Positions 46,201 through 55,639 of a stretch of 64,000 nucleotides of DNA are shown here, in pieces. The translations under genes and the position numbers were made by a program. The notes beneath the pieces were generated by a model, which did no database searches, had not been told where the DNA came from, and saw only the letters and a program-made list of their open reading frames with translations. Every line of letters starts with the position of its first letter. The first letter of the stretch is position 1. The DNA lies in NCBI RefSeq assembly GCF_040954835.1, contig NC_090698.1, forward strand, positions 5,578,501-5,642,500, read 5' to 3'. This DNA is from Lepisosteus oculatus. Lineage: Eukaryota; Chordata; Actinopteri; Semionotiformes; Lepisosteidae.

Positions 46201-49200
46201 TTCTGTTGCTCTGACTATTTCCTGTTTTCTGTTGGTTCCTGTGGCAGCACTGGCTGGGAGCAGGGAGGGATTTTGCCTGGAGCGTTGCAAGAGTTTTGTG
46301 GCACTGATGGATGTATCCTTCCGCCAAAGGACAATAAACAATAGACCCCAAATAGGATTCCCTCTGTCCCCCACCCTCTCTCCAGGGTGGTCAGCCGACA
46401 CAGTGATTACAAGGAGGCTGTGTGGCAGGGATGGCCAGATCACTGCCACTGAGTAGTGGTTTGATCCATCTCAGGTTTTACAAACTGCAGGATTAGGTAC
46501 ACTCACTGGTTAATTTATTAGGAACCCCTGCCTACAGTTCACTTTGTGTTGGACAGGCCAAGACTACTACTGGACGCTGGCCATCCATTCCCAAATTGTT
46601 TATTCCTTCACACTTGTCCATGATGTCCGGATCTTGTAAGTTCGCACGAATTGACGTGTATCCCTGAGATCTCCCACAAAACACTTCTTGGGTCACTGTA
46701 GAAGGTTACAGTTGGCAGGTGTAGGAGCTGCAGTCTCTCTGGGAGCTACAGTCGCTGCAGTCTGTCTGGTAGCTGCAGTCTCTCCAGGAGCTGCAGTCTC
46801 TCCAGGAGCTGCAGTCTGTCTGGTAGCTGCAGTCTGTCTGGTAGCTGCAGTCTGTCTGGTAGCTGCAGTCGCTACAGTCTCTCTGGGAGCTGCAGTCTGT
46901 CCGGTAGCTGCAGTCTGTCCGGTAGCTGCAGTCTGTCCGGTAGCTGCAGTCTGTCCGATAGCTGCAGTCTGTCCGGTAGCTGCAGTCTGTCCGGTAGCTG
47001 CAGTCTCTCCAGGAGCTGCAGTCTGTCTGGTAGCTGCAGTCTGTCTGGTAGCTGCAGTTGCTACAGTCTCTCTGGGAGCTGCAGTCTCTCTGGGAGCTGC
47101 AGTCTCTCTGGGAGCTGCAGTCTCTCCAGGAGCTGCAGTTGCTACAGTCTCTCCAGGAGCTGCAGTCTGTCCGGTAGCTGCAGTCTGTCCGGTAGCTGCA
47201 GTCTGTCCGGTAGCTGCAGTCTGTCCGGTAGCTGCAGTCTCTCCAGGAGCTGCAGTTGCTACAGTCTCTCTGGTAGCTGCAGTCTCTCTGGGAGCTGCAG
47301 TCTGTCTGGTAGCTGCAGTCTCTCCAGGAGCTGCAGTCTCTCCAGGAGCTGCAGTCGCTACAGTCTCTCTGGTAGCTGCAGTCTCTCTGGGAGCTGCAGT
47401 CTGTCTGGTAGCTGCAGTCTCTCCAGGAGCTGCAGTCTCTCCAGGAGCTGCAGTCTCTCCAGGAGCTGCAGTCGCTACAGTCTTTCTGGGAGCTACAGTC
47501 TGTCCAGGAGCTGCAGTCTCTCCGGGAGCTACAGTCGCTGCAGTCTGTCTGGTAGCTGCAGTCTCTCCAGGAGCTGCAGTCTGTCCGGTAGCTACAGTCT
47601 CTCCAGGAGCTGCAGTCTCTCCAGGAGCTGCAGTCGCTACAGTCTCTCTGGTAGCTGCAGTCTCTCTGGGAGCTGCAGTCTGTCTGGTAGCTGCAGTCTC
47701 TCCAGGAGCTGCAGTCTCTCCAGGAGCTGCAGTCTCTCCAGGAGCTGCAGTCGCTACAGTCTTTCTGGGAGCTACAGTCTGTCCAGGAGCTGCAGTCTCT
47801 CCGGGAGCTACAGTCGCTGCAGTCTGTCTGGTAGCTACAGTCTGTCTGGTAGCTGCAGTCTCTCCAGGAGCTGCAGTCTGTCCGGTAGCTACAGTCGCTG
47901 CAGTCTCTCTGGGAGCTGCAGTTGCTGCAGTCGCTGCAGTCTCTCTGGGAGCTGCAGTCACTGCAGTCGCTGTAGGTGGGGCAGGGCTGGGGAGAGCAGT
48001 GGTCATCCTTGACCGTGGTGATGGCACAGACCCGGGGACTCGGCAGGCTGGAGCTGGAGGAGTTTGAGGCCCTGTGGGAGAAGTTCAGGAAGTGGACGGT
48101 AAGACAGCCCGATCGTTTGCAGCACAGCTGCAGTTGTCCAGTCCAGTTGTCAAGCTCTGTTTCCAGTAGTCGTCCATTAAATGTTTGTACCTACTAGATT
48201 TTAGCCTTTGTTTGAGTGGATCTGTAACCTGTGTTTATTTTCACACAAGGGCTCTCGCAGAAGCTGTTCCTGTTTTGTTTTTTTCTCATCGTCAGGATAT
48301 CTTTGTGCACTTTGACAAGAACAGGTCCCAGTCGCTGGATTACCCCGAGATCATTCCTGCCCTGCAGGCTGCAGGTACGAGGCGCGGAGCCCAGGCCAGA
48401 GCTGCCAGCTTGAATCCTCGGCCTGCTGGAGCTACCATGTGAATGAGCAGGCTTCAGCCATGAGGGGGGTCAGGAACGTCCTCGCCTGCAGGAATAAAGA
48501 GGAATTCATTCCGAGAATTTTTCTCTTACCGTTGAAAACAGAGGTTTAATGGGCCATGCTTAAATCAGCAATTTCTAAAGCCCCAGACTAAGTGTGATTA
48601 CTTAAACAAGGAATTTAGTGATTATTTCATACCAAAAAGACGTCATACCTTCTGGTCCCTAAAGACCAATTTGCTCTTAATTGAGCAAATGGATGTTTCC
48701 AATCCTTAAAAAAAAACAGGTGATGTAGATTGTCCTGTTTCGAACGACCTGTAAGAACAGCTGGATTTCGGCTCCCAGGGACCAGGGTTGCAGGCCCCTG
48801 CTCGCTATCTGGCGCTTTCAAAGCTTGTCTGGGAGCAGTGATCACCGTTTGTTTGCTTCTGTCTAGGGCTGCAGGTTGATGATTTCGTGTTGCAGCTGAT
48901 CGGCCTGCGATACACTGACCCCGACCTGACCATCAGCTACCCAGGATTCCTGCACCTCCTGCTTAAACTGGACATCATGATAGGTGAGACACTGACAAAG
49001 AGAATGAGAGAGTGAGAGCTCAGGAGAATGGGAAGGTAAAACCATATTCCCCCCTGGCCTTTACCAATCATGGCCTCCTAATAATCCCCATCTCACTTAT
49101 TAACAATTATTATTATTGTCATTGTTGTAAAGCCTGCAGCCCCACACGGGGAGAATAAGGAAGTGTAGGCACACTCCTGTGACACGCCCACCTTCAGGTC

Positions 49201-49897
49201 ATTCAGCTTAATTCACCGGCCTTACGGGCCACAGCGCCAAACAGGAGGGGAGGCGCGTCGCTCACTGACAGCACTGCGGTCTCGTAAGCGCCAGGGAGGT
49301 CGCGGAGTCCTCTGAGAGGTTAATCTGTAATGGCTACTTGTTTCAATGCATTGCTGAGAGTGCCGGACACTCAGAGTAGGCAGTGCTGATGAAACCTGGA
49401 AGACTCGGGCTCGGAGTGAGGTGCTGTGTGCTGTGAAGAGTATGAGGAGACGCGTGATTTGTGTCCGTTTTCCCACAGGGAGGTTTCATTCCTTCCATAC
49501 GCTGGGAAATGGGACCATCACCCTCCACTACAGGCAGGTGAGTGTGAGGGTCCTGTTGCAGGAGCCTGGGTATATTAGACTGGTCGTGGGGGAAATACTT
49601 GTGCAACACAGCACTAAGCACAGAACAGAGCAGGCAAAAACACAGCAGTCCCTTAAACAGGAACCTCGCTGTGCTATAGTGTTACCCACAGCAGGGAATC
49701 TTGCTGGCGGTGGGCGTTTGACACCAGTGCCGCTTTCCAGTTAAGCCTTGACTAACGAGACTAACGAGGTGCCAGTGTTCTCTATCTGAAGCAGACGCAA
49801 CTGGGGGCCTCAGAGTCTGTCATCCTGGAGTAGCGCTCTCTGGTGCTAACACTGTTTCTGCCTCTTGCAGTGGCTCCACAGTACCATGTACAACTGA
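31226..49897 (+). CDS. capn12: Classical calpain (capn12-like), complete, 20 coding exons
   Basis: Exons: 31226-31408, 32950-33019, 33312-33430, 34249-34382, 35962-36133, 36612-36683, 37343-37434, 39261-39335, 40128-40294, 42198-42355, 43285-43493, 44226-44262, 45022-45096, 45192-45252, 46248-46312, 48030-48098, 48296-48374, 48867-48983, 49479-49537, 49871-49897. They total 2040 nt, giving 679 aa plus stop, and all phases close. Several exon lengths (70, 119, 134, 69, 79, 117, 59) are those of classical calpains. The start is the first ATG after an in-frame stop at 31187. The papain-like core has Cys87 (SDCWFLS), His241 (KHAYSVTG) and Asn265 (RNPWG). A C2-like domain with an acidic LLEEDDD stretch and a penta-EF-hand domain (about 500-679) follow. 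Only EF3 ([13 protein letters not shown]) keeps good Ca ligands. Intracellular Ca-dependent protease. The capn12 name rests on synteny; another classical calpain such as capn17 is possible. Confidence 0.93.
32229..32811. repeat. Duplicated block (intron 1 copy) with nested insertion
   Basis: Positions 32229-32299 and 32721-32811 align with one continuous block at 34431-34655 in intron 4. Shared landmarks are gtgtgtttc-gggtgaacacc, caggccct, gctattccag, catgtgtgtttgtgcttcct and gcctggtgttgtg. The intron 1 copy is split by about 420 bp (32300-32720) that contain a hammerhead-type repeat. Confidence 0.75.
32300..32720 (-). mobile_element. Inserted Penelope-like/hammerhead-type element, copy 2
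   Basis: The minus strand carries gaaggctccacagccgaaac followed by gctggcctttcagcacagga and ataaaccc, like copy 1. Its boundaries are estimated from the uninterrupted intron 4 paralogue. No reverse-transcriptase frame remains. Confidence 0.5.
33165..33300. repeat. Short tandem repeat, about 55-bp unit, 2.4 copies
   Basis: The order ctctccgggctgtggggac, a 'tg-ggccgacgccag' segment and gtgtctc is repeated in calpain intron 2, just before exon 3. Confidence 0.8.
33650..34200. other. Purine-rich repeat-like block, calpain intron 3
   Basis: G-rich sequence with phrases such as ggggggcgtggccaaggcga and aaaaaccgggatccggta that look like an old transposon or fish interspersed repeat. No second copy exists in the window, and the class is not assigned. 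Confidence 0.25.
34431..34655. repeat. Duplicated block (intron 4 copy, uninterrupted)
   Basis: The paralogue of the split block in intron 1 (32229-32299 plus 32721-32811). It directly follows exon 4 and gives the empty-site structure for the intron 1 insertion. Confidence 0.75.
35645..35760 (+). mobile_element. LINE-like 3' relic
   Basis: One frame reads [17 protein letters not shown], close to the RVV-x-WN-x-LP motif at the end of LINE ORF2. It is truncated on both sides and lies in calpain intron 4. Confidence 0.4.
37505..38800. repeat. 66-bp minisatellite, calpain intron 7
   Basis: The unit has the order agatagacacaggcgcacag, cagtgaccacaaacacagag and ccagaacagatagacagacg followed by cagagt. 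The first half is regular. The second half, from about 38170, collapses into shorter units with acaggagcacagaacagata. It occupies most of the intron. Frames of up to 273 codons through it are spurious. Confidence 0.95.
41290..41480 (+). mobile_element. LINE-like 3' relic
   Basis: A frame reads [20 protein letters not shown], like the end of LINE ORF2. It lies in calpain intron 9 and is decayed on both sides. Confidence 0.45.
42361..43268. repeat. About 52-bp minisatellite of 18 copies, each with a donor-like site, calpain intron 10
   Basis: The unit is cctgacacaggtaactaact, acactctcccatgaaacaga and accacacacacaca. The array starts about 5 nt after the exon 10 donor and ends just before the exon 11 acceptor, so almost the whole intron is array. 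Nearly every copy has caggtaact or caggtgact, which matches the 5' splice-site consensus and resembles the true donor ccaggtaac. Confidence 0.95.
45408..45735. repeat. Tandem repeat, about 30-bp unit, calpain intron 14
   Basis: Irregular copies of ggttacacaggggctgagga followed by cagggact. About ten copies with unit-length variation (27-39 bp). Confidence 0.9.
45736..45840 (+). mobile_element. LINE-like 3' terminal relic
   Basis: Contains aaatggctggacgagatctt, ggctactaactaccaaatga and gcctcctcttgtttg, the 3' ending of the same dispersed family seen at 10920 and 54210. It directly abuts the 30-bp array. Confidence 0.4.
46494..46535. mobile_element. Fragment of a common fish DNA-transposon-like repeat
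   Basis: The phrase tacactcactggttaattt followed by attaggaaccc closely resembles a widespread fish interspersed repeat (actcactggccactttatta type). Only about 40 bp remain. Confidence 0.4.
46725..47970. repeat. 18-bp minisatellite, about 69 copies, inside the U12 intron
   Basis: The unit is gtagctgcagtctgtctg with variants (ctctccagg, ctctctggg, and a shorter gctacagtc form). A larger block containing tctttctgggagctacag recurs 279 bp apart (47481 and 47760), showing higher-order duplication. Frames of 459 (plus) and 444 (minus) codons, rich in Ala, Val, Thr and Gly, are artefacts of an 18-bp unit without stops. Confidence 0.97.
49035..49100 (+). mobile_element. 5S-SINE body fragment
   Basis: Contains ttcccccctggcctttacca and atcatggcctcctaataatc, the exact reverse complement of part of the full element at 54288-54897. 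It lies in calpain intron 18. Confidence 0.75.
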
Positions 49898-50458
49898 GCC
49901 CCCCCCCAGCCCCGCTGTGGAGTGGACAGATGCTGATTTTCTACATCCCGTCCACCACCCTGCCTTCAGACATCACAGCGATCACCTGCCCCCCTCCCCG
50001 CCCCCCACTCCTGCCCACAGGATGACAGAGCACCTCAGTCAGGGATGGCCAGCAGCAGGCAGTGAAACCCTTTGTTAATTCTGATTGAACGTCAGGTGAG
50101 AAAGACCTGGATACAACATGATAAAGTCGGGCAGAAGTTCTGCCCTGGTCTTGGAGGGGCTGCTGTTTCTTTAGGGGTATTAGCAGCACCTTCAGAGCTG
50201 GGGGCAGCTGTTGGATTGATCCAGTGAAGACTGTGATGAGCCCGAAAAGAAGTGATGAGTGAAGACCTGCACAAACACTGGCCCCCCAAAGACTGAAGAC
50301 CCCCTCAGCTCAGGCATGCAACAACACTCCTATTTCCTTCAGCAGTTTGCACTGTCCTGAGTCGAAAGGCATCGGCTCGTATCAGACAGGCGCGTCCTTC
50401 ACTGGCTGTGCAAAACACTAAACATGCTCAATTTTAAAGGATTATATTTGGGGAAAAA

Positions 50459-50464
50459 AATAAA
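50459..50464 (+). terminator. capn12: Calpain polyadenylation signal
   Basis: AATAAA about 560 nt after the stop codon, with no other canonical signal noticed in between. The 3' UTR would be about 580 nt. Confidence 0.6.
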
Positions 50465-50479
50465 GTTTGAAGTCCGTGA

Positions 50480-51420
50480 CCTAGTTGTTTGTGGTCTGAA
50501 TCTCTGATCATTCTGATCACTGCCTGGTGGCCAGTTCCCCCCTCGCCTCCTTGGCCAGAAATGCTGGACGATGTTGTGATACTAGCTGTCCTGTAACTCT
50601 GGGGTTCATTGGAGCTCCAGTCCAGCAGGTTTTATAGGCAGCCAGTAAACTCTCTGTTTCAAAAGCCTTTCAACAATTTCACTGTGGTCAGGTCAGTTCT
50701 GGAATGTAAAGATCTTTTGGGGGGAGAAAAAGCTGTGGCTCCTTAATGAATAATTAAGCCAATCAATTCTTCAGTTAACTTAGTGTCCCCAGCCATGAAG
50801 AGTCTCTTTGAGCTGGACACGTTTTAGAAACTTAAAGATTTAGAAATAACAATCAAATCAGGATCAAATCCTGCGAAGAGCAAGCCTTCCCAAAACTGTA
50901 GCGGCACGATGTGACCACAAGGGGGAGACTAAGCACAAATCAACCCTTCTGAACTGGGGACGCAGAAGAAAGGTAAACAGGAAGTATTGGTTATTATGGT
51001 TTCCTAGTTTTTGGTTTTGAACATGGAGATGCTTTAGGTTTTGGTTTCTCTTTTCCCCGACCCTTAATTAATAAAATATCCTTTTTTACCACAGATTATT
51101 TCCTTGTTACTTATGCCAGCAAATCTCAGATCCCACTCTAGTCACATGACAAGGGTCTGGGAGGCCTGTCCCCGCCCACTGACTGGCCCCACCCCAGAGT
51201 TCATGACCCCGCAGGTGCACCTCCATCTCCTGCAACTGCAAACCCTCTTGCGTTTTCTGCCCAGGTCACATGCTGGGGACCGTGTGTGACTGGAATAGGT
51301 TTTACGGGGCACACGACAGGGTAGCCCTGGAGATATCTGACCACTGTCCCTTCACCTCCTGCAAGATTTCACTCTCTACCCCTCTGGGAAACAGCCGGAG
51401 CTTGACACCTTAGCTCACCA
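50480..51420. other. Calpain/actn4 intergenic, no gene recognised
   Basis: AT-balanced unique-looking sequence with short open frames only. Confidence 0.4.
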
Positions 51421-51424
51421 TTGC

Positions 51425-51690
51425 AATGGTAATTACATGCATTTGTACAGCCCTTATCATCCTGAAGGATCCTGGGACTCTTAGTAATGGACCTACTTCA
51501 CCCACCACTGGGGGGCAGCACCACCTGGGTAACATCGGGCAGCTGCTCTGCACCAGCAGCCCCACTGCACAGCAGACCAGGGGGAGGAGAGAGGGATCAC
51601 CTCACCAGCTGGATTCAGGGGAACTTTTACAAGGTCACGCTGTAGCCCAGAGTGGAATTTAGCCAAGACTCCCTGCTCTTCCCAGCTGTG
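51425..51690. repeat. Dispersed repeat related to 28770-28925
   Basis: Shares gggaggagagagggatcac and neighbouring blocks with 28840-28900. Its opening acatgcatttgtacagccct resembles the tatatagcgct part of the 5S-SINE. It may be a distant subfamily of that SINE. Confidence 0.35.
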
Positions 51691-51737
51691 AACAGCGGTG
51701 TGGACAAACTCTTCGAGCTGTACTTCAGTTTACTTAC

Positions 51738-51772
<35 letters not shown>

Positions 51773-51900
51773 CCTTACACCTATATAGCGCTCTTCTGGA
51801 CACTCCACTCAGAGCGCTTCACAGGTAATGGGGATCCCCCCCCACCCCCACCAGTGTGCAGCCCCAGCTGGGTGATGCGCCAGTCCGCTCCCCATTAGTC
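51738..51900 (-). mobile_element. 5S-SINE, truncated copy
   Basis: A (taa)n microsatellite tail at 51741-51770 is followed by cctatatagcgctcttctgg, acactccactcagagcgctt and acaggtaatggggatcccc, as in the full copy. Body and head are missing, so it is 5'-truncated in the minus orientation. Confidence 0.8.
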
Positions 51901-52589
51901 TGCCTGACCCCGGGGCAGCAGCTGGCTCAGTCCTGCTGACCCCCCCGGCACAGCCGAGCTGAATGACTCCGCCAGTTCCTCTCGCCAAAAAACAAGTTCC
52001 CGTTTTCTCCCCTCTTCCGCTCTCAATCCTTGCCACAACTTCTGGTTTTGCTATCATTAATGTTGAGAGTAACCGGTTTTCAACCACATCCCTCCCAGAG
52101 GTCGAGCCCGTTGTTCCCTGCTGGGAGTTCACCGCAGTGCAGGGTCTTGAGCGCAGTTCATCTGGGGCGTTTTTCTCATTCGCTGCCTTGCCTGGCCGGG
52201 GATCTGCACTGGTTTGACCCCGGGCGCTGCTCTTATCTGGGGGTCAGTCATATCAGATGGCATTCAGCTCGGGCAGCCGAGCAGTGCTTCATGCCGCTCG
52301 CAAAGACGGGAGCTCTGGCGGCGGCCGAGAAAGACCGAGCTGGGAGAGGCCGCTCGTGAGCAAGGTGGAGCGCCGCGGTTACACCCTCTGAGGTGGGGAA
52401 GCAATTCAAGAGGGAAACGGCGTTAGATGACGCGTTACGCGGTCGATACACCGCGGACCACATGATAACAGGCAGCAGGTTAAAGATGTGCATTGCACTA
52501 GAAAGGCCTGCGGCATCAACGGTGAGACGTGAACTAAGAAGCCAGAGAACTGTGGATAGCTGCTTCGAAAACTGAGAACGGGGGGGGAC
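51901..52589. other. GC-rich intergenic sequence, no gene recognised
   Basis: Several overlapping frames up to 240 codons (minus, 52248-52970) show no domain. The high GC content explains the scarcity of stops. Confidence 0.35.
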
Positions 52590-52675
52590 TTTACACAAAG
52601 GGTTGTGGGAGTGTGGAACAGGCTGCCAAGCCGTTAACTGCAACCAGACGGGCAGAATGGCCTCTGTTCCGATCT
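52590..52675 (+). mobile_element. LINE-like 3' relic
   Basis: Contains gactttacacaaagggttgt followed by gggagtgtggaacaggctgc, then a short gcagaatggcctctg end: the compressed form of the dispersed family. Confidence 0.4.
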
Positions 52676-53175
52676 CACTGCAGGCAAAGCAAAGTCGGAG
52701 GGAAACCAAAGGGCTCGATGAAGCTCCTACAGCTACATCATCCCACAGGGCGAAACGTGAAGTCCTCCCCATTATGATGCGCCCCCACGAGGAAAACGCG
52801 GTGAGTTCGGGGGCGAGGAGGACCGCTAGATCCACAGACCCTGTCCTCGCTCTCGGGTCGCGGCCCAGCGCGCGCGCGGTCGCGTGAATCGCGGTCGGGC
52901 CACAAAGCTCCTCGTGTCTCTTACTGCGGGGAAATTGCAGAACCGAAATACGGGCAGGAGGGAAGTACACTCACTTCTGCTCTGGTGGTTTTAGAGAGCC
53001 CGTAGACCATGCCCGACCCTGAGGGGCCGTCTTGACGCGCTCGAGTGACCCGCCAGTTCACGCGCGGGGCCGCAGGCCTGTCTCCCCGTCGGCGATCGGA
53101 CCCCGTGAAAACGGCACATGAACTAAATTAGTCGGTGCAATCTGGGGTCTCGGCCGCCGTAAGGACAAAGGGCGC

Positions 53176-53356
53176 CCTTTTCCCAGTCCCTGTCCCAATC
53201 CTCTTCCCAGTCCCTGTCCCAATCCCTTTCCCAGTCCCTGTCCCAATCCCTTTCCCAGTCCCTGTCCCAATCCTTTTCCCAGTCTCTGTCCCAATCCCTT
53301 TCCCAGTCCCTGTCCAAATCCTTTTCCCAGTCTCTGTCCCAATCCTTTTCCCAGCA
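53176..53356. repeat. 24-bp minisatellite, about 7.5 copies
   Basis: The unit is tcccagtccctgtcccaatc followed by cctt, in GC-rich DNA upstream of actn4. The Asp-Trp-Arg and Pro-Val-Pro frames through it are spurious. Confidence 0.95.
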
Positions 53357-53399
53357 AGTGTAGCAGGAGGAGACGAGAATCCAGTGAAGGGGCCTGTAC

Positions 53400-54150
53400 C
53401 CCCATCCCCCCGGGGGGGTCCTGCGTGTCCGGGCGCGGGACAGAATCGGGCGTAACAGGCCGCAGTACCTTCTCTCCCACGGTCCGTGTCCGTGTGTCCA
53501 CAGATTGGCTTGGTGGGGTCTTAGGCGTGAAGGCGTTTAGCCCAGCGCCACATCTGGCACAATATACACTGTATATATCACTGGCGCTTCAAAAAGAACA
53601 CGGAATCCGTGGGCACAAGACTGGAGCTTCTCTGGAGCTTAAGGGGCCACTTTCCCAGTCCGGGGGTCTCCAGATACCGCGGGGAGCCCCGGGCAGGCCG
53701 TGCAGACGCGCGCTGACGGTAATCTGCGTCGACACGCACGGGAGAGCGTGACCTACTTTGTGCTCCCCGCAAAGCGGCCGGGCGGTCTGCGTCCATGAAA
53801 GTTTTATGGGCTTCATTACCGTTGTCAGAGGGGGGGCGTTTTTAGCCGGAGAGAACATCGCTAACGCAGCACAAGCGCCCCCGCTGAAACCGCAGGTCTT
53901 CTAAAGGTGCGTCGCCGGCCCTGACGCGCGAAAGCGACATTTCCAGTGAGTTTATTTTAAACCTCAAACCTCGAGGCCCCCTGGAGAGAGGGGGGGGGAC
54001 GCGGCGCGCAGGGGGCGATGCATTATTCACGAGCCGCTGCCCTCGTGAATGATTCAGCAGCCCCGCCCGCCAGGGCCGGGCGGCGCTCGAGCCCTCCCCC
54101 CTCGCGCTCCTCGGGCGGCCTGCGCCACGTGCTGTCCGAGCCGGCGTCTG
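53400..54150. promoter_or_regulatory. CpG-rich block upstream of actn4
   Basis: Dense CpG with a 9-bp stem hairpin at 54025-54050 (attcacgag and its complement, 8-nt loop) and a CACGTG at about 54126. It may be a distal CpG island or an alternative upstream promoter. No first exon could be shown. Confidence 0.3.
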
Positions 54151-54287
54151 AAATTCACAGAAAAAAACAGCGATTTGAATTTAAATACAGATAAAGAAAT
54201 TAAATACAAAACTGGCTAGATGGGCCTCCTGTCATTTGTAACTGTTCTAGTGTCTTAAGCTTTTCAGTCTTGGACTGAGAAGATTTT

Positions 54288-54897
54288 GAGGGAGAATAAT
54301 AATTAATAATAATTGCTTACACTTATATAGCGCTTTTCTGGACACTCCACTCAAAGCGCTTTACAGGTAATGGGGATCCCCTCCACCCCCTCCACCAGTG
54401 TGCAGCCCCACCTGGGTGATGAGACAGCAGCCATAGTGCGCCAGTCCTCTCCCCCCACACCAGCTCTCAGTGGGAGGAGAGCAGAGTGATGAAGCCAGTT
54501 CAGAGATGGGGATTATTAGGAGGCCATGATTGGTAAAGGCCAGGGGGGAATTTGACCAGGACACGGGGTTACACCCCTACTCTTTTTGAGAAACACCCGG
54601 GAACTTTTAATGACCACAGAGAGTCAGGGCCTCAGTTTTACATCCCATGTGAAGGACGGCGCCTTTTTACAGTATAGTGTCCCCGTCACAATATTGGGGC
54701 ATTAGGACCCAGACAGACCCCAGGGTGAGCGCCCCCTACTGGCCCCACTAACACCTCTTCCAGCAGCAACCTCACTTTCCCAGGAGTCTCCCCTCCAGGT
54801 ACTGGCCAGGCTCACACCTGCTGAGCTCCAGTGTGATCCCGAGCTCCTGACAGTGCCAGAGGCTGACGGGATATCCCGGCTCGCCGGGGGGGTGGCG
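54288..54897 (-). mobile_element. Nearly complete 5S rRNA-derived SINE (SINE3-type)
   Basis: The right end (54775-54890) matches the complement of vertebrate 5S rRNA in order: cccaggagtctcccctccag, gtactggccaggctcacacc, tgctgagctccagtgtgat, and gggatatcccggct. The body and a left-end (aat)n tail complete a minus-strand element of about 600 bp. A 5S head supplies an internal RNA polymerase III promoter in this class. Partial copies at 49035 and 51738 support it. Confidence 0.85.
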
Positions 54898-55009
54898 CTC
54901 TGACAGACCCGCAGGAGCTGGTGGGAATGTGGCTCCGTGGGGCCGGAGAACTGACCATCATCCTTTTCAGACTGTTGAAGAAGAAGTTCAGGCGGGATTC
55001 TGCGTGGGC

Positions 55010-55165
55010 ACGCCTCGCCTGCAGAGGAGCAGATCGAGCTTTCTTCCAGAAGGATAAGAGGAGAGACGCGACGTTCCGGCTGTGGAGCCTTCTTCCGGTG
55101 TGGGCGTCTTCAGCCGAAACGTCGCGTCTCTTTTCTTTTGAGCCTGGAGTAAACTGTGACCTGGT
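55010..55165. repeat. Hammerhead-type repeat, fold-back copy 3
   Basis: Two opposed copies of the motif face each other. Left arm 55062-55082 and right arm 55111-55131 are reverse complements over 21 nt with one mismatch, around a 28-nt loop. The arms contain ggctg/cagcc, gacgcgacg and the gccgaaacgtcgcgtctc motif. The right part continues gagcctggagtaaac, as in copy 1. Confidence 0.65.
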
Positions 55166-55639
55166 CCTTTTAGTTGACCTCTTTGTGGAGATTTAATGCT
55201 GTGTTTGAGTGCGGGTGCGTCGTAAGATTTGTATTCATTGTGGAATAAAGTTTATTGTGTTAAAAAAATGTCTACCCTGATACCGGACTGGCCGATTTTG
55301 GGGTTTAGAGGAACCATCTCACGGGGGTATCCGGGGGAGGGGGCGGGGTCCCCATCAGCGGTGGTACCCCCCAAAACAAAAGGGGGCACTTAGTAGTAGC
55401 TCAGTGCGTGAAATCGCCTCCCTTTCAACGGTGGTTCTGCTCCGCTGTCGCTTGCGGAGGATCGGCGGCCTCAGCCCCGGTTTTATTTTGCTCTTCACCG
55501 TGCCCTCCGCGCAACCCCGAAATAGCTTTCGCGGTTTCCTCGACGACGAAGACAAGCCTTGTTTTTCTGGTCCAGGAGCGGCGGTGGGGGGAGAAGGGGG
55601 CCGGCTCATGAATATGAATGCCTCTGCCGGCGTGGGCAC

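Larger units (their letters stand above)
46313..48029 (+). other. capn12: U12-type intron in the calpain gene
   Basis: The donor at 46313 reads gtatccttcc, matching U12 RTATCCTT. The branch-site match tccttgac is at 48006-48013, with A at 48012, 17 nt before the acceptor cacag. The intron sits at the classical calpain position after LMD, inside EF-hand 2. About 1.25 kb of its 1.7 kb is an 18-bp minisatellite. Confidence 0.75.

Noticed and set aside
46688-48067. 459-codon Ala/Val-rich frame and 444-codon minus frame
   Set aside because: Both are the 18-bp minisatellite within the calpain U12 intron.
52248-52970. 240-codon minus-strand open frame
   Set aside because: Falls in GC-rich intergenic DNA and overlaps a decayed LINE-like relic; no domain recognised.
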